Shown here in pieces: positions 59,527 through 64,000 of a DNA stretch of 64,000 bases. Within the stretch, counting starts at the first letter, position 1. Each line of letters begins with the position of its first letter. The stretch comes from Ceratobasidium sp. AG-K (Eukaryota; Basidiomycota; Agaricomycetes; Cantharellales; Ceratobasidiaceae): contig JAWNGF010000006.1 of the NCBI GenBank assembly GCA_037039685.1, forward strand, positions 1,984,001-2,048,000, written 5' to 3'. The notes beneath the pieces are model-generated. The model saw only the letters and a program-made list of their open reading frames with translations, was not told where the DNA came from and did not search any database. The translations under genes were made by a program, and so were the position numbers.

Positions 59527-60374
59527 TCAGTCTTCTTGTGCCTTGATGAATCTGCCGACCTGGTGCCAGAACATGTTCCCATCCTTGACTTCTCCGGGCT
59601 TGTCCCACATATCTGTGGTTGACCACGAACATGCGGACAGTATCATTGCAGGCGTGTCCAGATCCAATCGACAGCCATCAAACGCCGCGGCCCAAAGCGG
59701 GGTAAGTAGCCTCTGCCACATCCTTGTAGATCACTTCAATTGTTGCTCATCTCGACCAGCAGGCAAACTCACCGGACATTGGACAGGGGACTCAATATAT
59801 GCTCGTACCACAATAATTGACCTCCAGGCTTGAGCACGGATCTGGTTAGAGCAGAGATAGCAACCTGAGGTGAAGGAATGGTGCACAGAGTGAGAATTGA
59901 AACGATTGTATCGCATTGCTGGCCGCCCAACGTGGCCAATATCACGTCGACTTGTTCCGCCCCGCAGCCCAGCACCTCCACTTCCTGTGCGCTGAATCCG
60001 TGTTTCTGCGCCATGTCTCGGATCTTGGAGTGCATGCGCACGTTAGGTTCGACCGCAATGTACTTGCTCACTCGACTGCGCTCGAGATACGGAATAGTGT
60101 GGCCATGCCCGGCTCCGACGTCCAAGACGATTCCGTACGCATGTGGTCGGACAAGAGCTTCTTTGACAGGGCGGGACCCTTCATCCACAAGTGGAGCGAA
60201 TCTCTCCCAAACAAAAGCAAAAAATATGCCGGAGAGCTTTGAGGGGTGGAGCAAAATTCTCGGCTGGGAGATCAGAGCCTTCCATGTTCGAGGAATGCCG
60301 TACTTGATGGCTAGCCACCAATCTGGAAATAATGAGTATAGAGGAGACAGAATCGACATTGCGGTCGTGCTCAT
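59527..60374 (-). CDS. Class I SAM-dependent methyltransferase, METTL7-like, 265 aa
   Basis: Two exons, 60374-59773 and 59722-59527 (266 codons). The N-terminal part has hydrophobic helices suggesting membrane or lipid-droplet association (ILSPLYSLFPDWWLAIKYGI). The SAM-binding motif I is VLDVGAGHGHTIPYL, followed by the acidic post-I residue in YIAVEPNVRMH, motif II region CDTIVSILTLCTIPSP and LKPGGQLLWYEHILSP. This order fits the small-molecule or thiol methyltransferase group (Methyltransf_11 fold, METTL7/TMT1 type). The acceptor substrate is not predictable. It converges with the tafazzin gene; no operon meaning is implied in fungi. The C-terminal WWSTTDM-type aromatic patch reads CSWSTTDMWDKPGE. 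Confidence 0.85.
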
Positions 60375-60483
60375 AATAAATTAGCCAATTCCGCTATTTA
60401 TGCAAGGGTCCGCTCAGGGTCTGTAATGTAACCGCAGTAAGCCCTAATGCATATCGCTCACCGCCTCATCGACAACGACGACC

Positions 60484-61755
60484 ATGGACAACTGGGCAAA
60501 AATCTCCGCTGGAATCGGAAGCTTGAACATTGGCCAGAGTGCTGGCAAGTTTGCCAAAGGATTTGGCACTCAAGTCCAGCAGGCTCGGTGCGTCGTCATG
60601 TGGTGTGCATGACAATAGCTGATCAGCCATTAGTGAGAGGTTTGGTGCAGTCGCACCCGAGGACATTACCGAGCTCCCCCAAGGTGTGTAGAATAAATAG
60701 AAAAACGACTAATACTCACGCACGGGCAGAATACAAGGATCTCGAAACTCGTGTCGATGCCCTTCGCGCAGTCCACTTGAACGTTCTCAAGTAAGCTCTG
60801 ACCTCTGTGCACTTGCTCGTACTCATGTGCATTAAGGATTGCCAAAGTCTACGAGCACGAGACATACGATTATCCCACTCAGGTGCAAGAGTCCCTCAGC
60901 GAAATCTCGACAAACGTCGCCCACAGTGTGAGCAACTTTGCGGCGACCAACCTCAAAGGCACGGCGCTCCCCGCTCCACCACAATCTCCCCCGCCGAAGA
61001 CAGTGCACAAGACCCTCCCCCATGCCCTCGCACGTGCAGCCAACTCGAGCGCAGCATCGCTCTCGGAAGGCCCGGGCGCCCAGGACGAATCCCGCCTCAT
61101 CAAGGCCCTTGGGGAAATTGGGGCTGGGTACGAAAAGGTGGGCGGCTTGTATATCGTTATGTAACAGGCACTAAGAGGCTGTGTGGCTATAGGTCGGCGA
61201 AGCACGGTTGGCCCAAGACGAGCACATTCGTTCGCATTTCCTTGCGCCATGGCAGGCGACGATGAACACTGCCATCGCAGTGGCCATGAAGGCCCGTCAG
61301 GCCGTCAAGGTTTCCCGGTTGGAGCTTGACTCGGCCAAGCAGGGGTAAGTGATGCGACATGCGGGTGACCTCATCTCATGGTCGATCAGTTTGAAGAACG
61401 CCAACCCCACGCGTCAGGAGCAGGCTCGCCTCGAGGTTGAGAATGCTGAGGACGACTTGGTCCAAAAGACCGAGGTGGCGATTAGCATGATGAAGGCCGT
61501 ACTTGAGAATGTGAGTCCGCTCGAATACCTGTAGTATGTGTCTAAACTGTGTCGTAGCCCGAGCCCTTGAAGAACTTGAACGAGCTCATCAAGGCCCAGT
61601 TGATTTTCTACTCGACTGCTGCCGAGGCTCTCTCCTCTGTTCAAGGCGAGCTGGAGGAGCTCAGTGTGGCTGCCGAGGGAGAGTACAGGTGCGTCTCGGC
61701 TCATCCACAAGTACAAATAACTGACCTATATTATAGGAAATCCCGCGATCATTAG
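60484..61755 (+). CDS. BAR-domain protein, Gvp36/endophilin-like
   Basis: Membrane-curvature protein expected to act in endocytosis or vesicle traffic. About eight exons start at MDNWAKISAGIGSLNIGQSA and end with the stop at 61753-61755. The domain shows long amphipathic coiled helices: QEYKDLETRVDALRAVHLNV, KVYEHETYDYPTQVQESLSE, RLAQDEHIRSHFLAPWQTMN, AMKARQAVKVSRLELDSAKQ, RQEQARLEVENAEDDLVQKT and LNELIKAQLIFYSTAAEALS. A Pro-rich linker (ALPAPPQSPPPKT) separates helices 1 and 2. No SH3 domain is present at the C-terminus, unlike animal endophilins, which fits yeast Gvp36-type proteins. The frame is continuous across all junctions examined. Confidence 0.86.
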
Positions 61756-62271
61756 ATCACCCTCAAGTTAGTTATAGATAAGTTGACGAAAGTGAATCGG
61801 ATTTCCATGTATGCGATATCCTGGCGGTTTGTATTGGGTTTTTTTTGCGTCTAGCAATGTGATTTCAATGAATTTGGTTAAATGACTCGAATGTCTGGCT
61901 GCCGGTTTCTATATTGAGATCTTTGGTTTCTGTCGGCAGATGCGGCTTGCAGACAACCTGGTTTTATCAAGGGCCAACACAAAGGTATTTTGTAGGATCG
62001 GAAACCAACCAATTCATAAATCAAGGTAAACACATATTGGTAGCTCCCTACAGGCATGTTCCTACTTTGATTCCTTTTACGGAAGAAGTATATCATATTC
62101 GGTTCATGACGCGTACAACGTGTGAGGGTGGCTATTACGCTGTTGTTATATGCTGTGTATGCGCTCGCGTTGGATTAGATGATGCGTGCTATCGCGCTCA
62201 CCCGTGCCGTTTTTCCGGTTTGGCAGTGACATTGCAAACGTGTATATACAAAAAGTTGACCGTTCTCCCGC
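61756..62271. other. Convergent intergenic region
   Basis: About 500 bases between the stop codons of the BAR gene (+) and the LPMO gene (-). It should contain both 3' ends. No gene is supported. Confidence 0.45.
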
Positions 62272-63238
62272 TTAGCAAGTGAAAGGACGAGGTCCGGGGA
62301 TAGTATACGTGCTCTGACCGCTGTAGAGGTTGTATGTGCTGTAATCGTAATGTAAGCCCACGCCACTACCTCAAACGAGATGCTTTGACTTACATTCCAG
62401 CGTCGCTGCTCTTGTATGCGCCTGGAATCGACACAGTCGCAGGTGACTTGGAGCCTCCACCCGTGACGCGAATTTGGGCGCACTCCATGTACTGCAAACC
62501 CGTTTAGCCGATCTTCAAACAGTATGATGGGACACTTACGAGCTGAGCACCAGGGTAAGAGCTTGCCGCATGCAACGCGATGAGCTCTCCGCGGAACAAG
62601 TAGTCACCAGGGGGGATACAGCTCGGAACAGTTACAGTAAGCTTGCCCCCGTTGGCAATCAAATTGTCCACAGCCCATTTACCGTTGCTCAACCCAGCTT
62701 CGTAGATCTTGAACCAACCCGAAGCTGGACGTAAAACACATTAGACGAGTTAGGGTTGAGCGTTCGTACGTACTAGGTGCCGCGGATGTAGCCGCATTAC
62801 TAACTTTAGCCATGTAGACCATGATTGGGCCCTTGTGGCTTGCGTCGATGACGTCTGGGATCAGCCAAGTTTCAGCCAACCTTGTTCATGAAACCAAGTC
62901 TAAACGAACCGCTGGAGCCCGAAGTGAGGGTGTGTCCCCATCGAAGCGTAACCTGTGCCCCCGCGGGGACGGAGCACACGTTGGGTGACACGGTGTCGAG
63001 CGTGTTGGGACTTCCATTGCAGCTCATAGAAGAGCTCGTCACGTCTGTGATTGGTCCATCGTACGAGGGCAGACGCATGCAGTTGTGGTTACCCTGAGAG
63101 ACGCCATTGACGGCTGTAACCCCAGATGAGCGCATATAATCAGTTATCTGATGAGCACTTACAGATTTCTTGGAAAATGGTGTGTGCAGAGGCACATCCG
63201 GCAGCGGCAAAGAGGGCGGCAGCAGTGATGAACTTCAT
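62272..63238 (-). CDS. AA9 lytic polysaccharide monooxygenase, 241 aa
   Basis: Secreted copper enzyme that oxidatively cleaves cellulose or related glucans. Six exons: 63238-63163, 63113-62895, 62854-62774, 62724-62540, 62491-62394 and 62338-62272 (242 codons). A signal peptide ([18 protein letters not shown]) is cut to expose His1 in HTIFQEI, the first histidine of the copper brace. The second is in [12 protein letters not shown]. The axial Tyr region is [16 protein letters not shown], and the C-terminus is [20 protein letters not shown]. No carbohydrate-binding module follows. Regiospecificity cannot be read directly. Intact, and consistent with plant-biomass degradation by this fungus. Confidence 0.94.
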
Positions 63239-63851
63239 AGCAACTATAGAACCAGAGAATGTCTGGCGGTTTTTGGCCGCACCCCGCCCGCCCTTTATAC
63301 CTCGCTCGGATCGTCGTCATACAGCGGACTTTTCCCGAGTGATATACGCGCTGGCTCGGCTTGACGTCAAAAAGCAAGATAATCCGACTGTAGCAAATGC
63401 CAAGATCACAATAATAGCCATATCAACCTAAGAAAATGTGGCCATATGCACAAGAACCACGGCACATAGTCCGTCGAAGCGCCCAGAACCACAAGTTGTG
63501 TCGTTCGGTCGGATTAACTTTCTGGTCGACCTCGGAGAGGGGGTCACATGCCGGATTATCATCGTCGACGCGACGCGGAAACGACTCAGAAGTCTATTCA
63601 TGCTCGGTCGAGCTTCGGAGGATCTGCCTCCCCAATAGGACTACTTGGCGATGGCTCTTAGCGCTTGTGACAAACCCGCTCGCATAATCTTCTAGTTCAA
63701 CGCATTGATATTTCGAAAAAGCAACAAAACTAAGTGATATATACAAATGAAGGATATGCATTCACACGCCTGGCTTAATTCCCCAACACCCCACAAAGAC
63801 ATCTTGAGAGGGAAAGAAGCTAGGAACGCTCATCTATGGACAACCTGAACT
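63239..63851. other. Region upstream of the LPMO
   Basis: About 600 bases. It holds the LPMO promoter, including a TATA-like string (TATAAAGG on the minus strand) at 63290-63297. Open frames near 63436-63687 have no recognisable homology. Confidence 0.45.
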
Positions 63852-64000
63852 TTATTTTCCGTTGGGGTGGTTGTGGTGGCTTAGTGCCTCGTCCGCACGC
63901 AGTAAATCGCCTTCGGAGAGGGTGCGGCTTATACCACCACCAGGCGTGCTTGCACCGGACATGACGGATCCAGCTCGGCTGCGAACCTTGAGGACCAATG
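63852..64000 (-). CDS. C-terminal fragment of an unidentified protein, cut by the window edge
   Basis: The minus strand has one long open phase from the window end to a stop at 63854-63852. It includes RSRAGSVMSGASTPGGGIS and RTLSEGDLLRADEALSHH. The Ser/Gly-rich texture suggests a disordered C-terminal tail. The rest of the gene lies beyond position 64000, so neither domain content nor start can be judged. Confidence 0.45.
   Translation of the reverse strand, partial: LVLKVRSRAGSVMSGASTPGGGISRTLSEGDLLRADEALSHHNHPNGK

Overview
The window is nuclear DNA of a filamentous basidiomycete. Almost every gene is cut by short GT-AG introns of about 45-70 bases. The protein families fit an Agaricomycete: an NLR-like patatin/NB-ARC/TPR protein, an AA9 lytic polysaccharide monooxygenase, GH5 exo-beta-1,3-glucanase, a CAP59-type glycosyltransferase, P450 and MFS transporters. 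The overall style resembles Rhizoctonia-like Cantharellales. That genus-level assignment is inference, not proven here. Exon coordinates were worked out by hand from splice consensus and family homology. Where exon lengths are summed, they give an open frame divisible by three.

Layout. 1-1.7 kb: no supported gene. 1.7-3.1 kb (+): alpha/beta hydrolase. 3.4-7.7 kb (-): NLR-like protein whose patatin domain lacks its catalytic residues. 8.8-9.2 kb (-): small orphan protein. 10.1-11.9 kb (+): secreted exo-beta-1,3-glucanase. 12.1-22.3 kb (-): tandem array of four amidase-signature genes, three readable and one decayed. The upstream-most copy has no stop codon before the first exon of the decayed copy. 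22.7-24.3 kb (-): beta-tubulin. 24.9-27.1 kb (-): C2H2 zinc-finger regulator. 28.7-30.7 kb (-): F-box-like gene plus a decayed partial copy of it. 31.1-31.9 kb (-): TAF11. 32.1-34.3 kb (-): cytochrome P450. 36.5-38.0 kb (-): short-chain dehydrogenase. 38.4-40.4 kb (-): GT69 mannosyltransferase-like protein.

41.3-42.1 kb (-): peptidyl-tRNA hydrolase with apparent frame breaks. 42.2 kb (+): intron-containing tRNA-Arg(UCG). 42.5-42.9 kb (-): small hydrophobic cysteine-rich protein. 43.2-45.1 kb (-): MFS sugar transporter. 47.3-48.1 kb (-): mitochondrial ribosomal protein uS10 with a one-base frame break. 48.5-49.6 kb (-): cytochrome b561-domain protein. 51.2-51.6 kb (+): Sus1/ENY2. 51.9-55.7 kb (+): Ypp1/TTC7-like TPR protein. 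56.2-58.0 kb (+): MFS anion:cation symporter-type permease. 58.3-59.4 kb (+): tafazzin. 59.5-60.4 kb (-): class I methyltransferase. 60.5-61.8 kb (+): BAR-domain protein. 62.3-63.2 kb (-): AA9 LPMO. 63.9-64.0 kb (-): C-terminus of a gene cut by the window edge.

Housekeeping genes (tubulin, TAF11, SUS1, tafazzin, uS10m, PTH, YPP1) are interspersed with accessory genes (amidase array, NLR, P450, LPMO). The most unusual points are the fused, degenerating amidase array, the pseudo-patatin NLR, and single-base frame breaks in two mitochondrial-translation genes. The breaks may be real decay or assembly error.
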